This document shows, piece by piece, positions 8,145 through 16,933 of a stretch of 64,000 nucleotides of DNA. A model generated the notes under the pieces. That model had not been told where the DNA came from. It ran no database searches and saw only the letters and a list, made by a program, of their open reading frames with translations. Each line of letters opens with the position of its first letter. Position 1 is the first letter of the stretch. The translations under genes were made by a program, and so were the position numbers. The stretch spans positions 20,203 to 84,202 of the forward strand of contig DBMJ01000013.1 in NCBI GenBank assembly GCA_002298125.1. Direction: 5' to 3'. Source of the stretch: Clostridium sp. UBA701 (GTDB lineage Bacteria; Bacillota; Clostridia; Clostridiales; Clostridiaceae).

Positions 8145-10187
8145 TTACTTTACTATAGGTCCATATATTTTATCATCAAAGGGTAATTCTACAGAGCCTA
8201 TCTCCTTTAGTGTACTTAAATCGCAAGCACGTATTTCTCCAGAGCCAATGCAGTATAAGGTATTGTCTATATATATTAGTCTTTCTATATTCCCGTAATA
8301 GTACCCAGAGTTCTTCATCTGGTTGCTTAAAAAGCCTTTAAGCGTAATCCCGCCCTCAAGACTAATATTATAAACCGCAGCACCAGTCTTTACAGTTTGA
8401 TAATTATTATCACTTGTAGTAACTGGAAAGGCCAGCAGATTTTTCTCTCTTGAGAAAAGCAATGCCTTATGATTGTTTAAGAGCTCTGAGTAGGAGCCCC
8501 TCCCTCCTATGGTCGCTGTATAAAGCTGTCTTGGATTTTTCATATCACTTACATCAAATAGTGCTATCTTTATGCCTTTAGTTATATATCGCTCTACTCC
8601 AGCTTCCTTTATTGTCTCAGTATCCATACCAAAGCCTATAATATGCTTATCATCATAGGGGTGAAGATAATTGCTAAACCCAGGAATCTTAAGCTCTCCT
8701 AGTATCTTAGGCTCTGAGGGTTGCGATAAATCTATGGCAAATAGGGGGTCTGTGTTCTTAAAGGTCACCATATAAGCCCTGCTGCCCATAAATCTGACAG
8801 AGTATATCCTCTCACCTGGTGCAACATTTTCAATCTTTCCAACAACCTTCATATCCCTGTTTAAGACATATAGGTTATTGTTCATGGCTGTATTCATATC
8901 ACTGCTGCTTACAGTATTGCCCTCCCTGCCCTTAGTAGTAATAAAGGGAACTACAGTGGTGGCTACACGAAAGTATTCTCCATCCTCATCCATGGAAAAT
9001 TGGTTTAACAGGTAACCTGGTACACTACCGCTAGACTTATATACAGCCTTACCTTCCTCTAGAGCCAATCTATAAAGCATGGTCTTCTGAATAGATGGTG
9101 TGTTCTTAGTATCAGTATTTCTTACTATGCCAGATACATATAGATTGTCCTGAGACATATATACACTCTCGCTGCTGCCCATTACACTGTTTACTATAGC
9201 CTGTTCTCTGCTATTTGCTATACTTAATGAGGAAATGATAATAAAAGCTGGGTTCACAGTTTCAGGACAGTAATTTATCTTATCTAAGGATAGGGACCTT
9301 TCCTCAAACTCTGAGGCAGAATCCCTATATTTAGGTAGTATCTGAGGCTCTGGCCAATTAACATTAACATATTTATTTGTAATTACGTATACTCTGTCCT
9401 TTAATAGTCTTGCACTCACATATATTCCTTCACTTTCGAAGGTTCTTTCAATTTTGCAGGAGCTCTTATCACTGATATCATAGGTTTTTACCAAGGTGTT
9501 TCCATAGCCCATATAGATATCTGCCTCAGGCACAAAAGTCCCACCTCCCAGCGGTGAAGACTGAGAGGTTTCAAGCTTTCGTCCTATAACCACAAGTTTA
9601 TTTTGATATACAAACATTTCCAATGGGTAGCAATCCTTTTGCTCTAGAGCGCTTATTATCTTAAGCTGAGCTGCGGGTTTAGCTTGTGCTATATATATGC
9701 CGCTACCTCTTATGCCATAAATATACTCCCCGTCGGTAATTATCCTATCCCCCTCCTCTACCCCCTCCACCTGATTGTTTGTAGTGGAGTAGTCTCGTAC
9801 CTTACCAGTATCTTGGTTAGAATTTTTGGGTTTCTCTAAGCCCATTGCAGTATTCTCTCTGTTGCCACCTAAATCTCTATTTTCAGTATTAAACTCTTTT
9901 AATAGCTTCTTAAGATTAGACATGGTTCCTATGGTAGGCAGGGTTTTAAGGGTAGAGTCACTATTATCAGCCCTTGCTAAAAGATTGTGGTTAAAACTTC
10001 CTCTAAAGAAAAACAATGAGCCTCCTACTAAAATGAGAGCACAAGCTGCAGCTACTCCCATTATTTTTCTCCTTTTAATAAGCTTCCCTTTTTTAATACC
10101 ACTTTCTATAGCAAAATCCAGCTCCTTTGGTATATTTATATGCTCATATTGTGATTTTAAAGTCTTCAACCTTTTATCCTCCTCCAT
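8145..10187 (-). CDS. Membrane-anchored C-terminal beta-propeller protein, putative anti-sigma factor
   Basis: 680 residues. About 40 charged N-terminal residues are followed by one membrane segment (MGVAAACALILVGGSLFFF), a linker and a long repetitive strand-rich domain matching the secreted C-terminal beta-propeller family (TNNQVEGVEEGDRIITDGEYIYG is its signature start; RVYVITN and HPYDDKHIIGFGMD lie further on). The start overlaps the stop of the sigma factor gene as TAATG, so the two are translationally coupled. This topology, a short cytosolic head and a large outside domain, is what an anti-sigma partner would show; that role is inferred from context only. Confidence 0.75.
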   Translation of the reverse strand: MEEDKRLKTLKSQYEHINIPKELDFAIESGIKKGKLIKRRKIMGVAAACALILVGGSLFFFRGSFNHNLLARADNSDSTLKTLPTIGTMSNLKKLLKEFNTENRDLGGNRENTAMGLEKPKNSNQDTGKVRDYSTTNNQVEGVEEGDRIITDGEYIYGIRGSGIYIAQAKPAAQLKIISALEQKDCYPLEMFVYQNKLVVIGRKLETSQSSPLGGGTFVPEADIYMGYGNTLVKTYDISDKSSCKIERTFESEGIYVSARLLKDRVYVITNKYVNVNWPEPQILPKYRDSASEFEERSLSLDKINYCPETVNPAFIIISSLSIANSREQAIVNSVMGSSESVYMSQDNLYVSGIVRNTDTKNTPSIQKTMLYRLALEEGKAVYKSSGSVPGYLLNQFSMDEDGEYFRVATTVVPFITTKGREGNTVSSSDMNTAMNNNLYVLNRDMKVVGKIENVAPGERIYSVRFMGSRAYMVTFKNTDPLFAIDLSQPSEPKILGELKIPGFSNYLHPYDDKHIIGFGMDTETIKEAGVERYITKGIKIALFDVSDMKNPRQLYTATIGGRGSYSELLNNHKALLFSREKNLLAFPVTTSDNNYQTVKTGAAVYNISLEGGITLKGFLSNQMKNSGYYYGNIERLIYIDNTLYCIGSGEIRACDLSTLKEIGSVELPFDDKIYGPIVK

Positions 10188-10702
10188 TAGCTTTCCACCT
10201 CTCCCATATCAATTTTTAATTCCTTTAAGGCCTTGTAAAGGTATGTCTTTACGGTACCCAAGGGACAATCCATAATTTCTGATATCTCCTTTAGGGTATG
10301 ATCCTGAAAATATTTTAATATAACCACTGTTTTATATTTATTCTCTAATCTACATACTGCCCTTCTTAAATCTATTATTTCCTCAGAAAATTCGCTATGC
10401 ACGCTTCCTTTGTCCTCAAGACTTTCAAAAATAACAACCTTCTTCTTTTTTCTTAAGAAATCCATAGAAGCATTTATCAATATTCGCGTAAGCCAAGTAG
10501 AAAAGAATTGGGGCTCCTTCAGTTTTTTAATGGATATGTAAGCCTTATATATAGTTTCTTGAACAATGTCTAATGCATCCTCTTCACTGCCTGTGTAAAA
10601 AAAGGCAGTCCTGTAGAGCATCTGCTTTTTTCCCTCCACCAGCTCATAGAAGGCATTATCTTCTCCTCTTTGAGCCTTATTTACTAATTCAACAACTTCC
10701 AT
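10187..10702 (-). CDS. ECF-type RNA polymerase sigma factor
   Basis: 171 residues with sigma region 2 (ALDIVQETIYKAYISIKKL, TWLTRILINASMDFLRK) and region 4 (LKEISEIMDCPLGTVKTYLY), and no region 3, as in group IV sigma factors. Preceded by AAGGAAGAAGG at its ATG. Its stop overlaps the start of the beta-propeller gene, the classic arrangement of a sigma factor with its membrane regulator. The regulon cannot be read from here. Confidence 0.9.
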   Translation of the reverse strand: MEVVELVNKAQRGEDNAFYELVEGKKQMLYRTAFFYTGSEEDALDIVQETIYKAYISIKKLKEPQFFSTWLTRILINASMDFLRKKKKVVIFESLEDKGSVHSEFSEEIIDLRRAVCRLENKYKTVVILKYFQDHTLKEISEIMDCPLGTVKTYLYKALKELKIDMGEVES

Positions 10703-10795
10703 ATCCTTCTTCCTTTCAACCTTGATACTAGTTAGACGTAAAATTTAAGGAAAAGGTTTTATAAAATGAAGCCCAAAATAAATATTTTTATAAAA

Positions 10796-10836
10796 AAAGT
10801 CCTTGATGAGTTATCCTCACCAAGGACTTTTTAAAT
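10796..10836 (-). terminator. Terminator after the 2H phosphoesterase gene
   Basis: AAAGTCCTTG paired with CAAGGACTTT, followed on the minus strand by a T run. Located a few bases past the stop of the 10844-11392 gene. Confidence 0.8.
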
Positions 10837-10843
10837 GTCATAA

Positions 10844-11392
10844 TTAATAATCTCTAAGATTATAGCTCTTTACAAGCATTTCCTTTTTATTGTTTATAGG
10901 CTTCCATATTTCAATGCGATCCACCAGGGCCATGTTGTTAAAGCCCTCCTTTTTCGCTGCGTTACAGGCTGCCACATATTCGCTAGAGGACCATTCCCTA
11001 ATGGCATAATTTGTATTGGCAAGTGCTATATGTAGATCCCAATTGTCAATGTTTTGCCTTACATTAAAGCCATGAAGCTTAAGGGTTTCATTAAAAATTC
11101 TAGCAAATCTAATTATATAGCCCTTGTTTTCCACCTTTAGGTTTACAGACTTATAGGGCGGGTCAAAGCATATAACTCCACTAGTTTCCACCTTAAACTT
11201 TTTATAGGGTCTTAATATGTCTCCCACTATTCTCTGTAATTTTTCCAGATCAGGATCCTCAATTACCTCTAAGGTAATGTGCATCGTGGGAATGTTTTTA
11301 TATATTTTATATTTATTACAGAGCCTCTTTTGAAGCACCTCCATTTTTGAATATGATTCTTTGTCAAATACTGCAACAAGATAGTACTTCAT
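10844..11392 (-). CDS. 2H phosphoesterase / 2'-5' RNA ligase superfamily protein
   Basis: 182 residues with two histidine motifs of the 2H superfamily, MHITLEV near residue 37 and LHIALAN near residue 121. These enzymes act on 2',3'-cyclic or 2'-5' phosphodiester bonds of RNA or nucleotides. The second motif reads HxA rather than the usual HxT/S, which could alter activity. Single gene, terminator directly downstream. A 10-base inverted repeat lies upstream. Confidence 0.75.
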   Translation of the reverse strand: MKYYLVAVFDKESYSKMEVLQKRLCNKYKIYKNIPTMHITLEVIEDPDLEKLQRIVGDILRPYKKFKVETSGVICFDPPYKSVNLKVENKGYIIRFARIFNETLKLHGFNVRQNIDNWDLHIALANTNYAIREWSSSEYVAACNAAKKEGFNNMALVDRIEIWKPINNKKEMLVKSYNLRDY

Positions 11393-11436
11393 AGTTCTCC
11401 CCCAAACATAAAATCAGTTCTGTAAAGTTATATGGA

Positions 11437-11513
11437 CATTGCTCTTGTAAAGCCTAGGAAATGCAATAAGTTTACCAGACAAATTAATCCCCCGTGAAAG
11501 GAGAAGAGCAATG
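11437..11513. repeat. Spaced inverted repeat upstream of the 2H gene
   Basis: CATTGCTCTT at 11437-11446 is exactly complementary to AAGAGCAATG at 11504-11513. The right arm contains the ribosome-site edge and ATG of a small ORF reading the other way from the 2H gene. Could be an operator for the divergent pair or a weak RNA structure. Confidence 0.45.
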
Positions 11514-11600
11514 AACAAATCAAAAATACAATGTCATATGTATTGTATTATAACATACTTTCCCCTTCACAGTGCAAGTAATTTACCTGCAAAAATTTAG
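11511..11600 (+). CDS. Possible 29-residue peptide
   Basis: ATG at 11511 is preceded by GTGAAAGGAGAAGAGCA, a very good ribosome site, and opens a 29-codon frame (begins MNKSKIQCHMYC, ends LPAKI). No family is recognised. Support is only the ribosome site and position in an otherwise empty gap; it may be a chance frame or leader peptide. Confidence 0.3.
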   Translation: MNKSKIQCHMYCIITYFPLHSASNLPAKI

Positions 11601-11725
11601 GAGTATAAAATTATCCTTTCAATTAAATACTATTAGTGCAGATAAGAACATTGGAAGGTTATTCCACTAGAGGATTATTCCATTGATTTTAATATACTGC
11701 ATATTATTATGAAGGAGGTGACATT

Positions 11726-11884
11726 ATGCATCACAATTCAAGTATAGGATGTAACGTATCTGAATGCAAATATCACTGTAAGGAAGATAACTATTGTACT
11801 TTGGACAAAATTCAGGTGACTAAACACAGTGCCATGGCTAACAGTGTAGAGTGTACAGACTGCGGAAGCTTTAAAAAAGACTAG
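11726..11884 (+). CDS. Small DUF1540 protein
   Basis: A 52-residue Cys-rich protein: SIGCNVSECKYHC, YCTLDKIQVTKH and ECTDCGSF are the hallmark pattern of DUF1540, a family of tiny proteins common in clostridia and probably metal binding through the spaced cysteines. The ATG follows GAAGGAGGTGAC. Function unknown. It stands alone between the small ORF at 11511 and murA. Confidence 0.85.
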   Translation: MHHNSSIGCNVSECKYHCKEDNYCTLDKIQVTKHSAMANSVECTDCGSFKKD

Positions 11885-11985
11885 TTTTATAGTAAGGCTA
11901 AAAGATGATAATTATCCATGAGCTCCTTTTTTGCATTCATGCTAGGTTAAAGCTTAAGCAAAGATGTATAAAGAGGAGCTGATTT

Positions 11986-12070
11986 TATAGAGTATTCTTT
12001 TAGAGTATTCATTATAGAGTCTTCTTTATAGAGTCTTCTTTATAGAGTCTTCTTTATAGAGTCTTCTTTA
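11986..12070. repeat. 14-base tandem repeat upstream of murA
   Basis: Four exact head-to-tail copies of a 14-base unit (tatagagtcttctt) starting at 12013, 12027, 12041 and 12055, preceded by two degenerate units with agtattc in place of agtcttc. Looks like recent slippage expansion. It lies about 125 bases before the murA -10 box and codes for nothing recognisable. Confidence 0.9.
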
Positions 12071-12172
12071 TTATTATACAGATATTGGGTATTTTTATTG
12101 CCTATATTTATTCACAACCTAATAAATAGTAAAAAAATCAATAATTATCCAAAGTATTTTTGTAAATACCTA

Positions 12173-12201
12173 CTTAAAATAAGTTTTATTTATGCTATAA
12201 T
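12173..12201 (+). promoter_or_regulatory. Probable murA promoter
   Basis: TATAAT at 12196-12201 preceded by TGC, an extended -10 box; the -35 region is poor (TTAAAA-like). About 80 bases before the murA start. Confidence 0.5.
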
Positions 12202-12283
12202 AAGTAAAGATATTGTGAATTATATTTTTTTAAGCTAGAATACTACATTAACATAAATAATTAAAGTAAGGATGGATGAGGGG

Positions 12284-13537
12284 ATGGAAAAGTTTGTTAT
12301 AAAAGGTGGAAACAAACTGAACGGCACCATTGAAATTAGCGGAGCTAAAAATGCCGCTGTGGCAATTATCCCTGCTGCTCTAATGGCAAGCCGAGGTTTA
12401 TGTACCATTGATAATATCCCAGATATAGAAGATGTTCATTGTTTAGAGAGAATTATTGAAGGTCTAGGATGTAAAATTATAAAGCATAAGAATAGTGTAA
12501 CTATAGATAGTACTTCTATGACTAGTGTAACTGCTTGTACAGAGGATGTAAGACACATGAGAGCCTCCTATTATCTCATAGGAGCTCTTTTAGGGCGTTT
12601 TAAAGAGGCACATGTAGATTTACCTGGTGGATGTCCTATAGGTGTGAGACCAATAGATCAACATATAAAAGGCTTCGAAGCTCTTGGAGCTACAGTTACA
12701 ATCCAGCATGGAGCAGCTTTAGTTAAGGCAGAAAAGCTTGTAGGTGCCAGTATTTTCTTTGACGTGGTAAGTGTTGGTGCTACCATTAACGTAATGCTTG
12801 CAGCAACCTTTGCTGAAGGAACTACTACCTTAGAAAATGTAGCTAAGGAGCCTCACGTTGTTGACGTAGCTAACTTCTTAAACACCATGGGAGCAAACAT
12901 AAAAGGAGCTGGAACAGACGTAATAAGAATTACAGGTGTAAAAGAGCTTAATGGCTGCTGCTATAGTGTTATCCCTGATCAGATAGAGGCAGGAACCTTT
13001 ATGATAGCCTCTGCAGCCTGTGGCGGAACTGTAACTATAAATAATATAATCCCAAAGCATATGGAATCTATAACTGCCAAGCTTATCGAAGCTGGAGTTA
13101 AAATTACTGAATATGGTGAAAGTCTCACAGTTTGCTCTGATGGAATTTTAAAAGCAGTAAACATAAAGACTCTTCCCTATCCTGGCTTCCCTACAGATGT
13201 TCAGCAGCCCATGAGCACTCTGCTCTCTATTGCTAATGGTCGAAGTATTGTCACTGAAAGCATTTGGGAAAGCAGATTTAAACACGTGGACGAGTTGAAG
13301 AAAATGGGAGCAAATATTAAGGTTGAAGGCAGAACTGCCATCATTGACGGTGTGGATAAACTTACTGGTGCCATTGTAAAAGCCACAGATCTAAGAGCTG
13401 GAGCTGCCATGGTACTAGCCGGTCTTATTGCAGAGGGCATTACTGAGGTAACTAGTATAGACCATATTGATAGAGGTTACCCCAATATAGAAAATAAATT
13501 TAAGCTGCTGGGTGCAGATATAGAAAGAGTTAAATAG
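12284..13537 (+). CDS. murA: UDP-N-acetylglucosamine 1-carboxyvinyltransferase
   Basis: First committed step of peptidoglycan synthesis: transfers enolpyruvate from PEP to UDP-GlcNAc. 417 residues from the preferred start; the fold is complete. ISGAKNAAVAIIPAAL carries the Lys-Asn pair, PGGCPIGVRPIDQHIKG carries the catalytic Cys (fosfomycin target) and the Arg loop, and PGFPTDVQQP carries the catalytic Asp. The Cys predicts fosfomycin sensitivity rather than the Cys-to-Asp resistance form. An in-frame ATG 12 bases upstream is also possible; the MEKFVIKGG start matches the family better. Heads a run of plus-strand genes with walJ. Confidence 0.95.
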   Translation: MEKFVIKGGNKLNGTIEISGAKNAAVAIIPAALMASRGLCTIDNIPDIEDVHCLERIIEGLGCKIIKHKNSVTIDSTSMTSVTACTEDVRHMRASYYLIGALLGRFKEAHVDLPGGCPIGVRPIDQHIKGFEALGATVTIQHGAALVKAEKLVGASIFFDVVSVGATINVMLAATFAEGTTTLENVAKEPHVVDVANFLNTMGANIKGAGTDVIRITGVKELNGCCYSVIPDQIEAGTFMIASAACGGTVTINNIIPKHMESITAKLIEAGVKITEYGESLTVCSDGILKAVNIKTLPYPGFPTDVQQPMSTLLSIANGRSIVTESIWESRFKHVDELKKMGANIKVEGRTAIIDGVDKLTGAIVKATDLRAGAAMVLAGLIAEGITEVTSIDHIDRGYPNIENKFKLLGADIERVK

Positions 13538-13576
13538 CCTCTTTAAAGCTATTTTTAGGAAGGAGATAGAGGTACT

Positions 13577-14362
13577 TTGAAATTTTGTTCTCTATACAGT
13601 GGAAGCAGCGGCAATAGTATTTTTGTCTCTTCCAACCATTGTAATATATTAATAGACGCAGGAATGCCTGGAAAGGCTATTGAATCCGCATTAAACAGTA
13701 TTGGACAAACTGCAGGAAACTTGGATGGTATTTTTATTACCCATGAACACTCTGATCATACCAAGGGAGCAGGTATTATCTCAAGAAAGTATGATGTACC
13801 CATTTATGCCAACGAGCTTACCTGGAAGGCCATGTCTAAGTCTCTTGGTAATATTAAGGAACACAATGTTAAGATTTTAGATAGCAGAAGTTTAAACTTA
13901 AGAGATATGGATATAATTAATTATCAGATTCCACATGACGCAGTATCTCCTCAAGGTTATGCCATACATAGTGAAAATAAGAAGGTTTGTATAGCAACAG
14001 ACTTAGGGTTTTTTGCACCTCATCTTAAAGATGTACTTGCTTCTGCAGATTTGATATTGTTAGAGTGTAATCATGACATTGAAATGCTGAAATTTGGTCC
14101 CTACCCTTACGTGCTTAAAAGAAGAATTCTAAGTGACGTGGGGCACTTGTCAAATGAGGCCTGTGGTCATGCTATAGTTGAACTCATGAATGAAAAGAAA
14201 AAGCATGTCGTTCTGGGGCATCTTAGTAAAACCAACAACTATCCAGAGCTTGCCTATCAAACTGTTGCAAACATTCTTTCAAGTAAAGGCATTGTTCTAA
14301 ACAAGGATATAGTGCTTTCCCTTGCTAAAAGGGATATGCCAAGCAACTTTATTGAATTTTAA
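13577..14362 (+). CDS. walJ: MBL-fold hydrolase of the YycJ/WalJ type
   Basis: 261 residues with the metallo-beta-lactamase motif FITHEHSDHTKG and downstream metal ligands (IPHDA, CNHD, LGHLS). In Bacilli WalJ is linked to the WalRK cell-wall regulon and has 5' exonuclease-type activity; no walRK is seen here. Begins at TTG after AAGGAGATAGAGG. It follows murA by 39 bases, and the GerMN lipoprotein gene follows 15 bases later. Confidence 0.85.
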   Translation: MKFCSLYSGSSGNSIFVSSNHCNILIDAGMPGKAIESALNSIGQTAGNLDGIFITHEHSDHTKGAGIISRKYDVPIYANELTWKAMSKSLGNIKEHNVKILDSRSLNLRDMDIINYQIPHDAVSPQGYAIHSENKKVCIATDLGFFAPHLKDVLASADLILLECNHDIEMLKFGPYPYVLKRRILSDVGHLSNEACGHAIVELMNEKKKHVVLGHLSKTNNYPELAYQTVANILSSKGIVLNKDIVLSLAKRDMPSNFIEF

Positions 14363-14377
14363 GGGTAAGGTGAAGTT

Positions 14378-14926
14378 ATGAAAAAGATAGTGTCTCTTGT
14401 ATTGGCATTTATGATACCATTATCATTAGGTGCCTGCAAAAAAGAGGTAAATCAAAGTAAAGCAAATATGGAGAAGTTAAAAACTGTTTCTCTCCCAGGA
14501 GAAGATGAATCCTCTCTACAGCTTAAGCTATATTTTGACAGTAGTAAGGATGAAAAGTCCTCAGAGATAGCAGCAGAGGATAGAAATGTGAAAAAGGAAG
14601 AGCTTTTGGGTGAGCTTATTATTACTGAGCTAATAAAGGGGCCTTCCAGAGTAAGCGGCCTAAAGCCTGTGCTTCCATCAAAGGCAAAGCTTTTAGGGTT
14701 TTCAATAAAAGATAATATAGCTTATGTAGATTTTTCACCAGAGGCTTCCTCTCCTATGACTGCAAAGAAGGAGGAAATATGTTTGAAGGCCATTGCCTCC
14801 TCCCTCACTCAGCTGCCTTCAGTTAAAAAGGTAAAAATCCTTATAAACCATGGAGATATAAAGTCCTTAGGAGGACATTATGATATGTCAAAGCCCTTTT
14901 CTGTTGAGGATATTCAACCTCAATAG
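14378..14926 (+). CDS. GerMN-domain lipoprotein
   Basis: 182 residues. The signal peptide ends in a lipobox (SLGAC), so the protein is probably anchored in the membrane. The rest is a GerMN domain (LKLYFDSSKD at the start; YVDFSPEA and VKILINHGD later), the module of the germination/sporulation protein GerM. Translated directly after walJ with a 15-base gap, so co-transcribed. A spore or cell-envelope role is likely by family. Confidence 0.85.
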   Translation: MKKIVSLVLAFMIPLSLGACKKEVNQSKANMEKLKTVSLPGEDESSLQLKLYFDSSKDEKSSEIAAEDRNVKKEELLGELIITELIKGPSRVSGLKPVLPSKAKLLGFSIKDNIAYVDFSPEASSPMTAKKEEICLKAIASSLTQLPSVKKVKILINHGDIKSLGGHYDMSKPFSVEDIQPQ

Positions 14927-14935
14927 AACACTTTG

Positions 14936-14964
14936 TTGATATTTTTATACAATTGTTCTATAAT
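14936..14964 (+). promoter_or_regulatory. Sigma-A type promoter for the SEC-C gene
   Basis: TTGATA at 14936-14941 and TATAAT at 14959-14964 with 17-base spacing, about 40 bases before the start codon. Confidence 0.65.
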
Positions 14965-15005
14965 AATAAATTATAATTTACTTCATAAGCAAAAGGAGAA
15001 AGACT

Positions 15006-15503
15006 ATGAGTTTATATACTGAATGGAATGACAAGGTTGTAGAAATAGTAAGAGTTAAAGGAGAAGCTGGTTTTTGGCAGGAATACGGTGGTATAGAGCA
15101 AAGCATCTATGAACAGATTCTGTCAGACTATAAAGAAAAGGTAAGTGGCACTGTAAGTGAGCTTGCTAAAAAATACGATGCTCCTCTTGTATTTTTTATA
15201 GGTTTCTTAGATGGTATCAATGATAGTTTAATAGCTTCTTTAGATGTAGAAAATCTTTCAGAGGATACTCAAATTGAGTTAGACATCGACCTTGAAAAGC
15301 TATATTTCAATATGTTAGATGCAAAGGCTGACTACCTCTATGAACTTTCCCAATGGAATTCCATATTCTCTGATGAAAAGAGAAAGGAAATACAAAGAGC
15401 GTGGAGAGCTTCCAAGACTGTAGTAAATGAAAATAAAATCGGACGAAATGATCCATGCCCCTGCGGCAGTGGAAAAAAATATAAAAAGTGCTGCGGAAAA
15501 TAA
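15006..15503 (+). CDS. SEC-C motif protein
   Basis: 165 residues: an acidic helical N-terminal part without a recognised family, then a C-terminal SEC-C zinc-binding tail, GRNDPCPCGSGKKYKKCCGK, identical in kind to that of SecA. SEC-C tails bind zinc and often mediate contact with SecB, ribosomes or nucleic acid. Own promoter upstream and own terminator downstream, so monocistronic. Confidence 0.8.
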   Translation: MSLYTEWNDKVVEIVRVKGEAGFWQEYGGIEQSIYEQILSDYKEKVSGTVSELAKKYDAPLVFFIGFLDGINDSLIASLDVENLSEDTQIELDIDLEKLYFNMLDAKADYLYELSQWNSIFSDEKRKEIQRAWRASKTVVNENKIGRNDPCPCGSGKKYKKCCGK

Positions 15504-15560
15504 TTAATAATTAATGGCAGCCATATGAGTTATAACTTATTGATGTAAAAACGTTATTAA

Positions 15561-15590
15561 AAGAATCCTTAATTTTAGGATTCTTTTTTT
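15561..15590 (+). terminator. Terminator after the SEC-C gene
   Basis: AAGAATCCT paired with AGGATTCTT, followed by seven T. Confidence 0.85.
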
Positions 15591-15611
15591 ATATGTAATA
15601 ATGTACAATAA

Positions 15612-15740
15612 CAAGTGAGATAGTGACAAGTGGCAAGTTGCAAGTCGGCAAGGGACAAGTGGCAAGGGACAAGTGACAAGTTAAGAGTGAAGAGGGACAG
15701 GTGGCAAGTGGCAAGTCCGCAAGTTTGGGAGGGACAAGTT
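15612..15740. repeat. Irregular GACAAGTGGCAAG repeat cluster
   Basis: About 130 bases made of variants of (G)GACAAGTG and GGCAAGT in the same orientation, for example at 15635-15650, 15653-15662 and 15698-15712. Not a clean tandem array. The last unit merges with the ribosome site of the LysE gene (GGGAGGGACAAGTT). Confidence 0.8.
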
Positions 15741-15742
15741 AT

Positions 15743-16357
15743 ATGTTAAAGTACTTATTACAGGGGCTTTTGCTGGGCTTTGCTTATGTGGCTCCCATAG
15801 GAATGCAAAATCTATATGTTATCAATGCTGCTGCACGAAAGAAGAAGACTAAAGCCTATCAGGTGGCTCTCACCACAGTGTTTTTTGACATCTCTTTAGC
15901 CCTTTCCTGTTTCTTTGGAATTGGTTTTTTAATTGATAGATTCCCAGTATTAAAGGGTGCAGTGCTACTGCTGGGCTGTATAGTAGTAGTATATATTGGA
16001 ATTTGTCTTATTCGCTCCTCCTCAGGGGTATCCGACAGTGTGGACATGGATAATTCACTATTTAAAATCATCAGTCACTGTTTTGTAGTAACTTGGCTAA
16101 ATCCCCAAGCATTAATAGATGGCTCCTTACTTCTCGGTGGCTTTCGTGCTTCCCTACCCCAGGATATGTCTAGGTATTTTATTATAGGGGTATGCATAGC
16201 TTCCTTTCTGTGGTTTACCTCACTAACTACAGTGGTTTCCTTGTTCAGAACAAGATTTAACAACAATATATTAAAGTGGATCAATATAGTCTGTGGAACC
16301 ATAATAATTTTCTATGGATTAAAATTAGGCTATTCCTTTATCCAAGTGATTCTTTAG
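15743..16357 (+). CDS. LysE/RhtB-family amino acid exporter
   Basis: 204 residues with six hydrophobic segments; the N-terminal LQGLLLGFAYVAPIGMQNL is the conserved LysE start and WLNPQALIDG in the middle is a second family signature. Members export basic or other amino acids across the membrane; substrate not predictable. The ATG at 15743 is chosen because of GGGAGG upstream; a longer frame reaches back into the repeat cluster and is unlikely to be translated. Terminator overlaps its stop. Confidence 0.85.
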   Translation: MLKYLLQGLLLGFAYVAPIGMQNLYVINAAARKKKTKAYQVALTTVFFDISLALSCFFGIGFLIDRFPVLKGAVLLLGCIVVVYIGICLIRSSSGVSDSVDMDNSLFKIISHCFVVTWLNPQALIDGSLLLGGFRASLPQDMSRYFIIGVCIASFLWFTSLTTVVSLFRTRFNNNILKWINIVCGTIIIFYGLKLGYSFIQVIL

Positions 16358-16387
16358 AATCCTCAGCTTGAGGATTCACTTTTTTTC
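16356..16387 (+). terminator. Terminator after the LysE gene
   Basis: GAATCCTCA paired with TGAGGATTC around GCT, then a seven-T run; begins in the stop codon. Confidence 0.9.
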
Positions 16388-16453
16388 AGTTATATATGTT
16401 AAAATTAAGTGAGATATTATTTGTATAACATTGCTAAAGAGGAGTTAGACACT

Positions 16454-16933
16454 ATGAATATAACCATTATTACCGTAGGAAAGCTTAAGGAAAAATACCT
16501 AAAAGAAGCTGTAAGCGAGTACTCCACTCGCCTCTCCCGATACTGCAAGCTAGATATTGTAGAGGTGGTAGACGAAAAAACTCCAGACAATGCCTCGGAG
16601 AAGGTGGAGGAGCAGATTAAGCACAAGGAAGGCGAAGGCATATTAAGGCATGTTAAGGATAATATGTACCTAATTGCCATGGACTTGAGAGGAAGCATGT
16701 TGAGTTCGGAGGAGCTGTCAGAATTTATAGAGGAGCTTGGTGTTAAGGGTGAAAGTAACCTGGCCTTTGTAATAGGAGGCTCACTAGGACTTTCAAAGGA
16801 TGTGCTAAAGAGAGCAAACTATAGGTTGTGTTTCTCCAAGATGACCTTTCCCCACCAGCTTTTTAGGGTTATGCTTTTAGAGCAGATATATAGAGGCTTT
16901 AGGATTAGCAACGGGGAACCGTATCATAAGTGA
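16454..16933 (+). CDS. rlmH: 23S rRNA pseudouridine-1915 N3-methyltransferase
   Basis: 159 residues, the normal SPOUT-family length. Starts MNITIITVGKLKEKYLK at an ATG preceded by GAGGAG; contains VIGGSLGLS (SAM knot) and FPHQLFRVMLLEQIYRG, and ends RISNGEPYHK. It methylates pseudouridine 1915 in helix 69 of 23S rRNA. Its last codons are the integration target of staphylococcal SCC elements (there called orfX), and the sequence after its stop here shows repeated copies of that end. Confidence 0.95.
   Translation: MNITIITVGKLKEKYLKEAVSEYSTRLSRYCKLDIVEVVDEKTPDNASEKVEEQIKHKEGEGILRHVKDNMYLIAMDLRGSMLSSEELSEFIEELGVKGESNLAFVIGGSLGLSKDVLKRANYRLCFSKMTFPHQLFRVMLLEQIYRGFRISNGEPYHK

Noticed and set aside
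11986..12070. CRISPR-like array
   Set aside because: Units are contiguous 14-mers with no spacers.
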